Shown here in pieces: positions 8,201 to 17,860 of a DNA stretch of 64,000 nucleotides (position 1 is its first letter; the number at the start of each line of letters is the position of its first letter). Below the pieces are notes generated by a model. That model saw only the letters and a program-made list of their open reading frames with translations. It made no database searches and had not been told where the DNA came from. The DNA lies in the NCBI GenBank assembly GCA_001897525.1, contig MKTB01000037.1, forward strand, positions 1 to 64,000, written 5' to 3'. This DNA comes from Bacteroidetes bacterium 43-16. Its GTDB lineage: Bacteria > Bacteroidota > Bacteroidia > Chitinophagales > Chitinophagaceae. A program made the translations under genes and the position numbers.

Positions 8201-9175
8201 CTATTTTAAAAGATTTATCAATATTTTATCTTTAAAAAACTGTTTAGTAATCCCATTTGCTTCACTTAATATGTCTGCAATTGATGGTTCATTCTTATCC
8301 AAATATTCACTTGCCCGAATTATAGCCTTGTCGATCTTTATACCTTCAGTTTCTTTCACCGCTTCCGCTAGAGCGAGCAATCCAAGCCCCTGATCTTTCA
8401 GGATGCCCAACTGTTCGATCATCCAGCTGATTGCATAAAAGCAAAATTTAGAAAGGGCCAGGGGATGCATTTTTTTATCTTCCACAAGTGGCAGCTTATT
8501 GTAAGGAGAACTCAGAACAGAGTCAGTAAGATAGTTCTCCAGGTCTAACCTTTCTTGTTCGATATCGACAAGTTCAATACATCCCTGTAGCGCCTGCGCG
8601 TAAATGCTCAGCCAGCGTAATTTTCTCCGAAACTCATGGATTCCCGACTCCACATCTTTAAAAGCCTGCTTGCCATTCTTCGCAAAATCCATTATCTTTT
8701 CAATTTCCGACCGGTAGAATTTAACAAGACGGCTGTGCTGCTCGTCCTTTCCTTTCCAATTTATTTTTTCAAGGTCACGGCTGATCTTTTTTAATTGCTT
8801 CCCGTCTAACCAGTTCTTGGTTTTGAGTAATTTATTGAACTTTCTTAAAACCTTTTCTTCTTGACCGGAAAAGTAAGACCTGACGTCTTCGGGAATTTTC
8901 TTATTGTCCGAGTATTCTTTACTAATGGCCTCAAAATAATCTATACTCCCGAGCATGTCTTCCAACTGCTTGAATTTTTCCCCTATCTTACCGAACCGTT
9001 TCTTTTTGGGACCGGTAACACGGTATATCCTTGCCAATGCTTCAACTTGGAATAACGGTGTTCTCAGATCGTTCTGAAAAAGATAACGGCCAGGGTTTTC
9101 TTCTTTTTGCGCCTCTTTTAATAAAGTGGATATTTTTTGCAGATGCAGATTGAATTGAATATTATTCTGTTTCAT
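8201..9175 (-). CDS. CHAD-like domain protein (probable polyphosphate binding)
   Basis: The 324-residue product is all-helical and strongly basic. Two half-repeats resemble CHAD: residues about 30-90 (LFQNDLRTPLFQVEALARIYR ending LEDMLGSIDYFEAI) and 175-200 (GIHEFRRKLRWLSIYAQAL), where conserved His and Arg/Lys line the helices. CHAD domains bind inorganic polyphosphate and locate to polyP granules. The Met at 9175 overlaps the mgtC stop by 14 bp, an arrangement typical of translational coupling; a Met at 9229 is less likely. PolyP chelates divalent metals, so a link to metal tolerance is plausible but inferred. The match is distant, so the family call is moderate. Confidence 0.6.
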   Translation of the reverse strand: MKQNNIQFNLHLQKISTLLKEAQKEENPGRYLFQNDLRTPLFQVEALARIYRVTGPKKKRFGKIGEKFKQLEDMLGSIDYFEAISKEYSDNKKIPEDVRSYFSGQEEKVLRKFNKLLKTKNWLDGKQLKKISRDLEKINWKGKDEQHSRLVKFYRSEIEKIMDFAKNGKQAFKDVESGIHEFRRKLRWLSIYAQALQGCIELVDIEQERLDLENYLTDSVLSSPYNKLPLVEDKKMHPLALSKFCFYAISWMIEQLGILKDQGLGLLALAEAVKETEGIKIDKAIIRASEYLDKNEPSIADILSEANGITKQFFKDKILINLLK

Positions 9176-9626
9176 GATCGCTGTTCTTGTTGTTAGATAA
9201 TTTTTTAATAAATCTCTTGTACCATGCAAATTGATTCATGCCAAAAATCAGCAGGGTAATAGCTGTTGCTGATACAGCCAGTACAAACATATTCAGTGCG
9301 ATTGCTATTCCGACGGCAGCAATTGTCCATAGGCCAGCTGCCGTAGTTAAGCCTGTTGGCATACCTTTCTCGCTACGAAAACCTATGCCTGCACCTATGA
9401 AGCCCAGTCCGGTAGCAATCGCTGCCAGCATTCTGGCGGTTGCGGATCTGTCTTCCGTTAGATGGGCAGCAACAGATACAAAGAGGCATGAAGCAACACA
9501 GATACAGGCAAAAGTCCTGATGCCCATATTCTGTTGTTCTTTTTCCCGTTCAATACCTACAATGCTTCCTAACAGAAGAGCCAACAAAAGTTTGGCCGAG
9601 AGTAAGAGTTCAAAATTGATATCCAT
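9162..9626 (-). CDS. MgtC/SapB-family membrane protein
   Basis: This 154-residue protein has about four to five membrane helices. It shows the MgtC signature: a GSIVGIEREKEQQNMGIRT segment near residue 20-40, then RMLAAIATGLGFIGAGIGF and a TGLTTAAGLWTIAAVGIA stretch. Family members influence growth in low Mg2+ and inhibit F-type ATP synthase in some pathogens; in others the role is unknown. It lacks the C-terminal ACT-like domain of longer MgtC proteins. It lies 32 bp after the bestrophin gene, and its end overlaps the CHAD gene start. Confidence 0.9.
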   Translation of the reverse strand: MDINFELLLSAKLLLALLLGSIVGIEREKEQQNMGIRTFACICVASCLFVSVAAHLTEDRSATARMLAAIATGLGFIGAGIGFRSEKGMPTGLTTAAGLWTIAAVGIAIALNMFVLAVSATAITLLIFGMNQFAWYKRFIKKLSNNKNSDHETE

Positions 9627-9658
9627 AATATTTTTGGTTTATATTATTTACAAATACG

Positions 9659-10540
9659 CTACATTGCATAATAAGAATCGCTTTTAGGCTTTGCCGGAAT
9701 ATCTTTTTCTCCGATCATCTCCAATAAGTTTATCTCAATCGTCTGCGCCAGTGAAGTCATTGGTATATCCACAGGCGTATCCTCAAAAGGATCTTGCATA
9801 ATGATGGCTGTTTTTTCGATGGCAATAAAGAGCGTAGGAATGAGGATAGTCATTACTATCTCGACAGTTAGCTGAGAATCTTCGAGCCCGAAGGGTAAAA
9901 TGGCAGCAAAAACATAAATCAACGTATGCACCAGCAGACTGTATGATCTTGGAAAAACGGTGTTCTTAATACGTTCGCACTTACCCATGCTATCACATAA
10001 CCTGGCGATTGTTTCATTTAGCTGAACCTGTTGAATATCTGAAATTGCCCCTGTAGTAGCAAGCTGCTTGATAGTCTCAGAGTGTTTATCCAGGATTGCG
10101 TTCGGTATATTTAGCGCTTTTATTTGATGGATGTTCAGGTAAGCCTGAACATTGGGCGAAAATTGCTGATTTCGTAGGGATTCGCCCAATGCGTAGGTCC
10201 AGACGATCTGTCTGTCAGCAAACTCCCTAATTTCGTATTTTGGATTTTCGGGTGCAAACTGAATGAACTGCCTCAGCAAGCTTCTTGAATCATTTACAAT
10301 GCCACCCCAGACAGTTCTTGCTTCCCACCAGCGTTCATAGGACTGTGCTGTTCTAAAAGCGAGGAGTACGGAAACCGCAGTTCCTACCAATGCAGGGATA
10401 CTCAATGGCAGGGATACTTTTTTGAAAGTCGGTAGCATATCCAGTAAACCAATGGATATAGCAAAGACACAGATCAGAATAATCTGTGCCTTGATTTCAT
10501 TTACAAAGTACCAAATTGATATTTTTCGATTTAATAACAT
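9659..10540 (-). CDS. Bestrophin family (UPF0187) anion channel-like protein
   Basis: The bacterial bestrophin signature is clear: SIPALVGTAVSVLLAFRTAQSYERWWEAR at about residues 50-80, with the neck/pore Ser-Ile-Pro region and RxxQSYxRWWEAR. It continues with the helical VWGGIVNDSRSLLRQ. Length of 293 is normal. The ATG at 10540 was chosen over a TTG at 10570. Bacterial homologues form pentameric channels for monovalent ions. Presence between MgtC and an ICMT-like gene suggests an ion-balancing part of the metal cargo, but this is inference. Confidence 0.9.
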   Translation of the reverse strand: MLLNRKISIWYFVNEIKAQIILICVFAISIGLLDMLPTFKKVSLPLSIPALVGTAVSVLLAFRTAQSYERWWEARTVWGGIVNDSRSLLRQFIQFAPENPKYEIREFADRQIVWTYALGESLRNQQFSPNVQAYLNIHQIKALNIPNAILDKHSETIKQLATTGAISDIQQVQLNETIARLCDSMGKCERIKNTVFPRSYSLLVHTLIYVFAAILPFGLEDSQLTVEIVMTILIPTLFIAIEKTAIIMQDPFEDTPVDIPMTSLAQTIEINLLEMIGEKDIPAKPKSDSYYAM

Positions 10541-10640
10541 AACTAAACATTGGAGGTTGTTTGGAAACAATAATCATTTTTCTGTTTTTAAATAGTTGTA
10601 ACTTAAATATACAATTGAACACAGGCTTTTTCGAACTTAT

Positions 10641-11381
10641 TTATCGGCTTTCGTTCAACAAGCTAGTCTTGGATTTTATGAATTTCAAGACGACATACAT
10701 CAGCATGGTAATAACAATACCGGCAATAATTAAAATATTGAAGTGGGCGTGGTTGTTTAGCCACTCTCCAATAAAATCAAATACGCCGAAGATCAAGAAA
10801 AGTGCAAATAATCCGTTCTTTTCTTTTTTTAATACTTTTTTTATACTGAATGATACTTCAGGTCTCCTGAACTTACTGAAATCTGGAATAAAGGCAGGAA
10901 CACTAGCCGCCCACTTTGTGTACACTTCACCGAATTTCCTTTCCAAAAATTGTTCTTCAGCGAACATTATCCGTTCATAGTAAATCCAATAGAACAAAAT
11001 AAAAGCCATAACAAACCACATGTTTCCAGTTAGTAAAGCTGGTCCAAGCCACATGAGGAAGTTACCTAAATATAGAGGGTGTCTTACGGTGCTGTAAATA
11101 CCTGTTTGATTCAAAGTATCAGCAACCTGTCCCTCATGTGTATTTCGCCCCGATGTATTTTTAGGTGTATATCCAACAGTGTAAACCCTTATTCCCAATC
11201 CTATGATCCCAACAGACAAACAGATGATTTCATAAGCCGAGGAACAGTAAATAGGCTTATTGTTTTGTTTGTTTTCATACACCAATACGGAAAGGGCAAT
11301 AATTAAAATACCAATCGGTATATAACTCCTATATCTGAAAAGCCAGTTTCCCTGCTTTTCAAACTCTTCCTTTAATGCCAT
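10641..11381 (-). CDS. Isoprenylcysteine carboxyl methyltransferase-like membrane protein
   Basis: This 246-residue protein has about six or seven hydrophobic segments. The ICMT/PEMT core is visible: TGIYSTVRHPLYLGNFLMWLG (RHPxYxG motif binding S-adenosylmethionine), then YYERIMFAEEQFLERKFGEVYTKWAASVPAFIP with the conserved EExxLxxxFGxxYxxY-like block. Bacterial members methylate membrane-associated substrates that are mostly unidentified. It is encoded 48 bp after the HD hydrolase gene within the metal run. The C-terminal part (after about residue 180) adds two further helices not needed by the core. Confidence 0.8.
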   Translation of the reverse strand: MALKEEFEKQGNWLFRYRSYIPIGILIIALSVLVYENKQNNKPIYCSSAYEIICLSVGIIGLGIRVYTVGYTPKNTSGRNTHEGQVADTLNQTGIYSTVRHPLYLGNFLMWLGPALLTGNMWFVMAFILFYWIYYERIMFAEEQFLERKFGEVYTKWAASVPAFIPDFSKFRRPEVSFSIKKVLKKEKNGLFALFLIFGVFDFIGEWLNNHAHFNILIIAGIVITMLMYVVLKFIKSKTSLLNESR

Positions 11382-11429
11382 AATTTTATTAATTTTTCAT
11401 AATGTAGGTTTATCGTACTTTTTTGACCG

Positions 11430-12011
11430 TCATTTGCAATTCAACAATCCGATATTGACTTCTTTAAATCTGTCCAGAATGTTTTTCCCATAATTAGTCC
11501 AATAACTATGGTTCAACAACATGCCACAGTTTAGCGTCTTCCATTCTTTATCCGAATACACTCTTTGGAGGAAGACTTCAAATTCTTTCCTTATTGCATG
11601 GGCATACTTTGGATAAGAGGTTTTAGTAAAGTGAAACAGATCAGCATCACACAATACCATTTCAATCTTATTTTGAGGGAATTGCGGAAACTTTGTGGCT
11701 TCGATACAAGCCAATACCGAATTAATTAATTCAGTATTGGCATTATATTTATCAAGAAAACCTTTAGCGATCTGCTTGCTTTCCTCCTCGTGACCGATAT
11801 AAGTATGAATATACCCACAGTCGTGAAACCATGCTGCAATAAGCAATATTTCAATCTCGGAATCATCCAAATTGCAAAGTTGTCCAATTTCCAAGGCCGC
11901 TTCCACAACCTCAAGCGTATGAGTAAGGCTATGAAAATCAAGGTCTACAGAAAGGTTCTCTTTCAACAATGTAGAAACATAGTCTTCAACTGATTTTACC
12001 AGATCATTCAT
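11430..12011 (-). CDS. HD-domain phosphohydrolase
   Basis: The metal-binding HD residues are present: H31 in the HSLTHTLEVVE segment, H63-D64 in AWFHDCGY, and a third ligand likely in the GHEEES segment just after. Length 193 fits a stand-alone HD hydrolase of the YfbR/predicted metal-dependent type, which act on nucleotides or related phosphoesters. No second catalytic or regulatory domain (RelA/SpoT, cyclase) is seen. It starts 20 bp after the CzcB gene. Substrate unknown. Confidence 0.8.
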   Translation of the reverse strand: MNDLVKSVEDYVSTLLKENLSVDLDFHSLTHTLEVVEAALEIGQLCNLDDSEIEILLIAAWFHDCGYIHTYIGHEEESKQIAKGFLDKYNANTELINSVLACIEATKFPQFPQNKIEMVLCDADLFHFTKTSYPKYAHAIRKEFEVFLQRVYSDKEWKTLNCGMLLNHSYWTNYGKNILDRFKEVNIGLLNCK

Positions 12012-12031
12012 AGCCTTACCTATATTGAGAA

Positions 12032-13375
12032 TTAATGTTCATGACCACCTGTGTTACTCAATTTGGCATTGATAAAGAATGCCCCCTTTGTAACAACTTT
12101 AACGTCTTTTGGAATTGCGTTCACAGTAGTAATCACGGTATATCCCAATTCAGAAACTCCCTTTGCCACTTCAATCTTTTCGAAATTCATTTTCAGTTCC
12201 TTCTGCTTGTTTTCAGCCGCGTGATCATGTTTTTCACCTGGTTTATGATCGTGGTCTTCCTCTGCTTTCTGGTCGTGACTTTCACCTTCAGCATGCTCAT
12301 GACCACCTTCCTCATGACCGGCTTCCGGCTCTTTGTCTGTGTGAACAAAAATATAAAACTTGCCATCTGCTTCTACAATAGCGTCATTCGGTACGGTGGA
12401 TGCCATAACATTGTCAACACTCACCATTCCTGTAATATTCATTCCGTCGATCAATCCGGCTTTATTGCCAATCACTGTACAGTGTACAGCAATTGTTTTG
12501 CTTTCATTTTCAAAAGAAGAACCTATATTGAACACTTTTGCACTGTAAGTTACCTGTGGGTTATTGGTGATAGTAAAATTCACCACTTGTCCAACCTTCA
12601 TATAAGGCAGATCCCGTTCGAAAACCTGAAGGTCAAGATGCAACAAGCTGTTATCCACAATTTCCACTACAGGAGATGACACATCCACATAACTTCCAAT
12701 TTTTGCGAACTCATTACTTATAGTTCCACTAACAGGACTAGTAACTACTAATGCAGATTTTAGATTATCTCTGCTAATACCAGAGGGATTTATTCCCATT
12801 AACTGTATCTGCTTTTTCAACGAAGCTTTACGGGCCATCAATGCATTCAGATCAGCAGTAGCTGTTTGGAGATTCTTCAAAGCTCCGGCGCTACCCTGAT
12901 TGAGCTCCTGCTGACGATTTTGTTCCTGTTGTGCCAAAGTAATCCTGCTATCAATGGTAATGTATTCTTCCTGCAGCTGAACAAATTGTGGATTTTCTAT
13001 AGTAGCAATTACCTGACCCTTACGGACATAATCGCCTAACTGTACGTTTAAACTTTTAACAACACCACCATAAAGGGAAGTCGCATTTGCCTTCTTGTTG
13101 TTAGGTACCCTCAGTGCGCCATTAGCTTTAACTGTAGCCGTTAGATTCTTATTTTCGATGTTGCCAAGTGTAATGCCAACTGCCTTAATCTGTTCCTGCG
13201 TAAGAGAGGCAATAGTGGACGATTCTTCATCTCCATGTCCTTCTTCACCGCTGGCTTCAGCGGCCTTTTTTTCTGTTGGAGCTTCAGCGCCTTCTTCCTT
13301 TTTAGCTTTTCCACCGCAGCTATATAAAGACGTTATAAGAATAGCTGCAACTAATATTTTTCCTATGATTTTCAT
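12032..13375 (-). CDS. czcB: HME-RND periplasmic adaptor lipoprotein, CzcB/CusB type
   Basis: The lipobox LYSC (Cys20) marks a lipoprotein. The adaptor fold follows: a barrel-sandwich half (GGVVKSLNVQLGDYVRKGQVIATIENPQ) at about residues 100-135, an alpha-hairpin (QLQEEYITIDSRITLAQQEQNRQQ), the second sandwich half (LVVTSPVSGTISN), then the beta-barrel region. At about residues 352-387 a His/Glu/Asp-rich loop (EEGGHEHAEGESHDQK and on) is a likely zinc or nickel binding site, as in CzcB/CzcE-type proteins. It joins the inner-membrane pump to the outer-membrane channel. The gene starts 6 bp after the pump gene's stop. Confidence 0.92.
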   Translation of the reverse strand: MKIIGKILVAAILITSLYSCGGKAKKEEGAEAPTEKKAAEASGEEGHGDEESSTIASLTQEQIKAVGITLGNIENKNLTATVKANGALRVPNNKKANATSLYGGVVKSLNVQLGDYVRKGQVIATIENPQFVQLQEEYITIDSRITLAQQEQNRQQELNQGSAGALKNLQTATADLNALMARKASLKKQIQLMGINPSGISRDNLKSALVVTSPVSGTISNEFAKIGSYVDVSSPVVEIVDNSLLHLDLQVFERDLPYMKVGQVVNFTITNNPQVTYSAKVFNIGSSFENESKTIAVHCTVIGNKAGLIDGMNITGMVSVDNVMASTVPNDAIVEADGKFYIFVHTDKEPEAGHEEGGHEHAEGESHDQKAEEDHDHKPGEKHDHAAENKQKELKMNFEKIEVAKGVSELGYTVITTVNAIPKDVKVVTKGAFFINAKLSNTGGHEH

Positions 13376-13381
13376 TTTATC

Positions 13382-16300
13382 TTATTTGTTATTGAAGTAA
13401 TTGAATTGAATTGCTGATTGGTTGTACTGATTCAGCACATCCAGGTAGTTTTGACGAATGCCAATTGCCTGGTTAAGAAACTGCCCCAATTCTGCAAAAC
13501 TTATCTCACCCGTTCTGTAACTCAGGCTGGCCGCATTGATAATTTCTTCAGATTGCCTTAAACCTGAGGTTTCATAGAAATTTAACAGGGAATAGTTTTT
13601 TTCTATTTCAGCAATAGCGGATGCCCGTTGGGTCTGTAACAACTGTGTCTGGTAGGAGAGTGTTTTTTCCTGCACTTCTTTCTCAGCAACCGCAACCCTT
13701 ACCTTATTCCGATAAGCTCCGGTTCCGAACACAGGAATTGATGCCATGACTGAAAAGCCTGTGAAAGGATCTTTAGCACCCCATAAACGTTGGCTAAAAA
13801 ACCTTCCGGAAAACTCGGGCTTGTTCGTGTTCTTCTGAACTTTAATATTGGAAGATGCAATATTTACATTCTGTTCCTGTAACGCTAGTACTGGATGCAA
13901 GGTGTTGTTTTCTGACAATTGTACTTCTATCTTTTTAAGCGAGTCAGCAACGGGTAGCAGCCACTCATTTTGATTCAAGAGCATCATTAATTGTTGTTGC
14001 TGCACTGTCATTTCTTTCTTGTTCTGTTCAAGAAAGGCTTGAAGCTCTCTGAGTTTAGCCTCTGCCGATACCTGATCCAGCTTTGCAACATCTCCTGTTC
14101 TGACCCGGATTTCAGTAGTCTTGAACAGCATAGTATATATACTATCCAGTCGTTGAAAGAGTTTCTGTTTATCTTGTAGATACCAAAGCTGATAATATGC
14201 GGTGCGTACATCTCTTTTGATTACGGCATTTAAATAATCCGTATTGAGTTCTGCATATTTAAGCTGATCCCTGAAATAATTCTTTCGGGCAGCATATAGC
14301 CCCGGCCAGGCTATGCTTTGTGAAACACCAATTTTTAATATACCTACCTTATCTGAGGGACGGTAATCCTCATTTTCTGCAAATACGCCAGTCTTGGGAA
14401 TATCAGTTGCGGTCTTAACGTTTAGAGAGGCGCTTTTGATCTGAGCACTATTAACGCCATATTGTTGATTATTTCCTAATGCGGTTCCTACTGCTTGATC
14501 AATTGTTATCCGTTGTTGCTGGGCATTGGCGGATGATAGACCTATCATGCAAAGCAAAATCACCATCGCTGTCGTTTTCATATTGTCTTTCCCTTTTAAT
14601 TTTATTTTTGAACTGAAAATGATGTAAAGGAGTGGCAATACAAACAGTGTCAAAAATGTTGCAGTGATCAGACCTCCAATAACAACTGTTGCTAAAGGTT
14701 TTTGAACTTCTGCACCCGCACTAGTGCTGATGGCCATCGGTAGAAATCCAAGTGAAGCTACAGTTGCCGTCATCAATACAGGACGAAGACGGGTCATAGT
14801 CCCTTCTTTTACACGTTTTAAAACATCATCTATTCCTTCTTTTTTTAACTGATTAAATGTCCCTATCAAAACGATACCGTTCAATACCGCTACACCGAAT
14901 AGTGCAATGAACCCGATTCCTGCACTGATACTGAAAGGCATGCCCCGAAGCATCAGGGCAAATACTCCACCAATCGCACTCATCGGAATGGCTGTAAATA
15001 TTAATGTAGCCTGTTTGAAAGAGTGGAAAGTGAAGTATAGCAGCATAAAAATAAGTAACAGCGATACTGGCACTGCGATCATAAGACGAGCACTCGCTTT
15101 TTGCAAGTTTTCAAATTGACCTCCATACGTGAAATAATAACCAGAAGGCAATTTTATTTTTTCGGAAAGCTGTTGCTGAATATCCTGGACAACACTCTGA
15201 ACATCACGTCCCGCTACATTGAATCCTATCACGATCCGGCGCTTACCAGCTTCCCTGCTAATTTGGGCAGGTCCGAGTTTGTACTCAATATTTGCAACCT
15301 GAGAAAGCGGAATCTGTACCCCACTACTTGTTGGAATCATCAAATTACTAACGTCGTCTATACCGCTTCTGTGAAGACTGTCGAGACGGACAACAAGATC
15401 GAACCTTCTTTCGTTCTCGTAAATCTGTCCCGAACTCTTGCCCGCAAAGGCTGTACTAACTACATCATTTACATCCTGAATGGTCAGGCCGTAATTTGCG
15501 ATTCGTGTTCTGTCATACTCAACATTAATTTGAGGAAGTCCACTTACTCGTTCAACCTGCGGAGAGGTAGCTCCCTGCACGGTCTGGATAACTTCGCTGA
15601 CTTCTTTAGCATACAATGCTAAAGAATCAATGTTTTCACCAAAAATCTTGACGGCAACATCCTGTCTGATCCCAGTCATCAACTCATTGAAACGCATCTG
15701 GATAGGTTGATTCTTCTCAAAGAAAACTCCTGGTATTACTTCCAGTTTTTCCATCATTGCATCGGCAAGTTCTTTATAGTCCCTGCCAGAAGTCCATTCA
15801 TCCTGTGGCTTTAGGACGACCATTAGGTCGGTAGCCTCAGGAGGCATGGGATCGGTAGGAACTTCAGCTGCCCCGGTCTTTCCCACAACCATCTTAACTT
15901 CATCAAACTCCTTAATAATTCGCGAAGCCTGCATCGACGTTTCGATACTTTGGTTCAGTGAGCTTCCCTGTGGCAAAATACAGTGAAACGCATAATCACC
16001 TTCCTGTAACTGAGGTATGAACTCTCCACCCATCCTGCTGAAGAAAAATAAAGAAATTGCAAACAGTGCTACAGCAGCACCTACAACAATATATTTGATT
16101 TTTATTGCCTTTTGCAGTATAGGTTGGTACCAACTGGAAAGCTTGTCCATCATCTTGTCACTGAATGTCTTTTTATGATTTGGCTTTTTGGACAGGAACA
16201 GAGCACACATCATTGGGATATAGGTCAGCGAAAGAATTAACGCACCGAATATGGCAAAACCGACGGTCTGTGCCATTGGACGGAACATTTTTCCTTCTAC

Positions 16301-17701
16301 ACCTACCAATGTTAGTATAGGTATATATACAATTAAAATTATGATCTCTCCAAAAGCAGCACTGGTACGTATCTTAGAGGCAGATACAAATACTTCATCG
16401 TCCATCTCGCTCTGGGTCAACCTGTTCGTCGATTTACGAAGACCCAGATGATGCATTGTCGCTTCAACAACGATAACAGCACCGTCAACAATCAATCCGA
16501 AATCAATTGCGCCGAGACTCATTAGGTTGGCGCTGACCCCAAAAACGTTCATCATACCAAGGGCGAAGAGTAGCGCTAAAGGTATAGCCGATGCAACAAT
16601 AAGCCCTGCGCGAAAGTTTCCGAGAAATAGTACAAGAACGAATATTACTATCAGTGCACCTTCTATAAGGTTTTTTTCTACGGTGCTCATTGCTCTTCCC
16701 ACTAAATCTGTTCTATCGAGATAAGGCTCAATGGTCACGTCATCGGGAAGAGATTTTTGAATCGTAGGTAATTTTTCCTTGATGCGGTTAACAACCTCAT
16801 TGCTGTTTTCGCCTTTTAGCATCATAACAACTCCACCTACTGCATCAACTTCTCCGTTATAGGTTAATGCACCATATCTGACGGCACTTCCAAACCTTAC
16901 ATCTGCGACGTCATTGATATAAATAGGAACAGCTCCCGAATTTTTTACCACTATCTTTTTTACATCATCAATAGAGGTTGCCAATCCTATACCCCTAATG
17001 AAATAGGCATTGGGCTTTTTATCGATATACGCTCCGCCCGTATTCTGATTGTTTTTTTCAAGAGCAGTGAAAATTTCCGGAATGCTGACTCCCATTGCTC
17101 TTAATTTATCTGGATTTACCGCGACCTCATATTGTTTCAATTGGCCACCAAAACTGTTTACTTCAGCAATCCCGGGAGTTCCGTATAATTGCCTTGCCAC
17201 AATCCAATCCTGCATTGTACGCAGGTCTTTTGCGTTGTATTTGTCTTCACTACCTTTTTTGGGATGGATAATGTACTGATAAACTTCTCCAAGTCCCGTA
17301 CTTACCGGTGCCATTTCGGGGGTACCTATCCCTTGTGGGATTTGGTCAACAGCTTCCTTTAATCTTTCATTAATGAGCTGCCGCGCAAAGTAGATGTCTA
17401 CATCTTCATCAAAAACGACCGTAATCACCGATAAACCGAAACGGGAAATGCTTCGAATTTCTTCGATCTTGGGAACATTTGCGATACTCTGTTCAATGGG
17501 GAATGTAACGAGCTGTTCAACCTCCTGTCCAGCCAATGTAGGGCAGGAAGTGAATATTTGAACCTGATTGTTGGTAATATCAGGTACGGCATCTATGGGC
17601 AGTTTGGTTGCACTCCATGCTCCCCAGATGATAAGTAACAACGTCATTAAGCCAATAATGATCTTGTTCTTAATACTGAATTTTATGATATTGTCTAACA
17701 C
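13382..17701 (-). CDS. czcA: CzcA-type heavy-metal RND pump fused to a TolC-like outer-membrane channel
   Basis: Residues 1-1040 are a complete HME-RND pump. The fourth membrane helix carries AIDFGLIVDGAVIVVE (about 397-412), whose acidic residues typify Zn/Co/Cd-type CzcA proteins. Residues 1041-1439 are a TolC/CzcC-type outer-membrane factor, with long coiled-coil segments and the usual QAIGIRQNYLDVLNQYNQSAIQFNYF ending. The junction is abrupt: after the last pump helix comes GKDN, then Met1041 starting a signal-peptide-like stretch (MKTTAMVILL...ANAQ). AAGGGAAAG lies just upstream of that Met codon (14581) and could act as an internal ribosome site. The start is GTG. It energises tripartite efflux with the adaptor encoded 6 bp downstream. 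Confidence 0.93.
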   Translation of the reverse strand: MLDNIIKFSIKNKIIIGLMTLLLIIWGAWSATKLPIDAVPDITNNQVQIFTSCPTLAGQEVEQLVTFPIEQSIANVPKIEEIRSISRFGLSVITVVFDEDVDIYFARQLINERLKEAVDQIPQGIGTPEMAPVSTGLGEVYQYIIHPKKGSEDKYNAKDLRTMQDWIVARQLYGTPGIAEVNSFGGQLKQYEVAVNPDKLRAMGVSIPEIFTALEKNNQNTGGAYIDKKPNAYFIRGIGLATSIDDVKKIVVKNSGAVPIYINDVADVRFGSAVRYGALTYNGEVDAVGGVVMMLKGENSNEVVNRIKEKLPTIQKSLPDDVTIEPYLDRTDLVGRAMSTVEKNLIEGALIVIFVLVLFLGNFRAGLIVASAIPLALLFALGMMNVFGVSANLMSLGAIDFGLIVDGAVIVVEATMHHLGLRKSTNRLTQSEMDDEVFVSASKIRTSAAFGEIIILIVYIPILTLVGVEGKMFRPMAQTVGFAIFGALILSLTYIPMMCALFLSKKPNHKKTFSDKMMDKLSSWYQPILQKAIKIKYIVVGAAVALFAISLFFFSRMGGEFIPQLQEGDYAFHCILPQGSSLNQSIETSMQASRIIKEFDEVKMVVGKTGAAEVPTDPMPPEATDLMVVLKPQDEWTSGRDYKELADAMMEKLEVIPGVFFEKNQPIQMRFNELMTGIRQDVAVKIFGENIDSLALYAKEVSEVIQTVQGATSPQVERVSGLPQINVEYDRTRIANYGLTIQDVNDVVSTAFAGKSSGQIYENERRFDLVVRLDSLHRSGIDDVSNLMIPTSSGVQIPLSQVANIEYKLGPAQISREAGKRRIVIGFNVAGRDVQSVVQDIQQQLSEKIKLPSGYYFTYGGQFENLQKASARLMIAVPVSLLLIFMLLYFTFHSFKQATLIFTAIPMSAIGGVFALMLRGMPFSISAGIGFIALFGVAVLNGIVLIGTFNQLKKEGIDDVLKRVKEGTMTRLRPVLMTATVASLGFLPMAISTSAGAEVQKPLATVVIGGLITATFLTLFVLPLLYIIFSSKIKLKGKDNMKTTAMVILLCMIGLSSANAQQQRITIDQAVGTALGNNQQYGVNSAQIKSASLNVKTATDIPKTGVFAENEDYRPSDKVGILKIGVSQSIAWPGLYAARKNYFRDQLKYAELNTDYLNAVIKRDVRTAYYQLWYLQDKQKLFQRLDSIYTMLFKTTEIRVRTGDVAKLDQVSAEAKLRELQAFLEQNKKEMTVQQQQLMMLLNQNEWLLPVADSLKKIEVQLSENNTLHPVLALQEQNVNIASSNIKVQKNTNKPEFSGRFFSQRLWGAKDPFTGFSVMASIPVFGTGAYRNKVRVAVAEKEVQEKTLSYQTQLLQTQRASAIAEIEKNYSLLNFYETSGLRQSEEIINAASLSYRTGEISFAELGQFLNQAIGIRQNYLDVLNQYNQSAIQFNYFNNK

Positions 17702-17860
17702 AATGTATTTTATTAATTTAACATTTAATAGAAATAGAGGTGAAATCCACCTGTAACTGAAAAGGCGGAAAAAATGGAAATTAATATCAGGTTGAAATAT
17801 TGATAACTAGAAACATTTACACTAATTAGAAGTGCTAAGTATCAATACAACATTAGAGGC

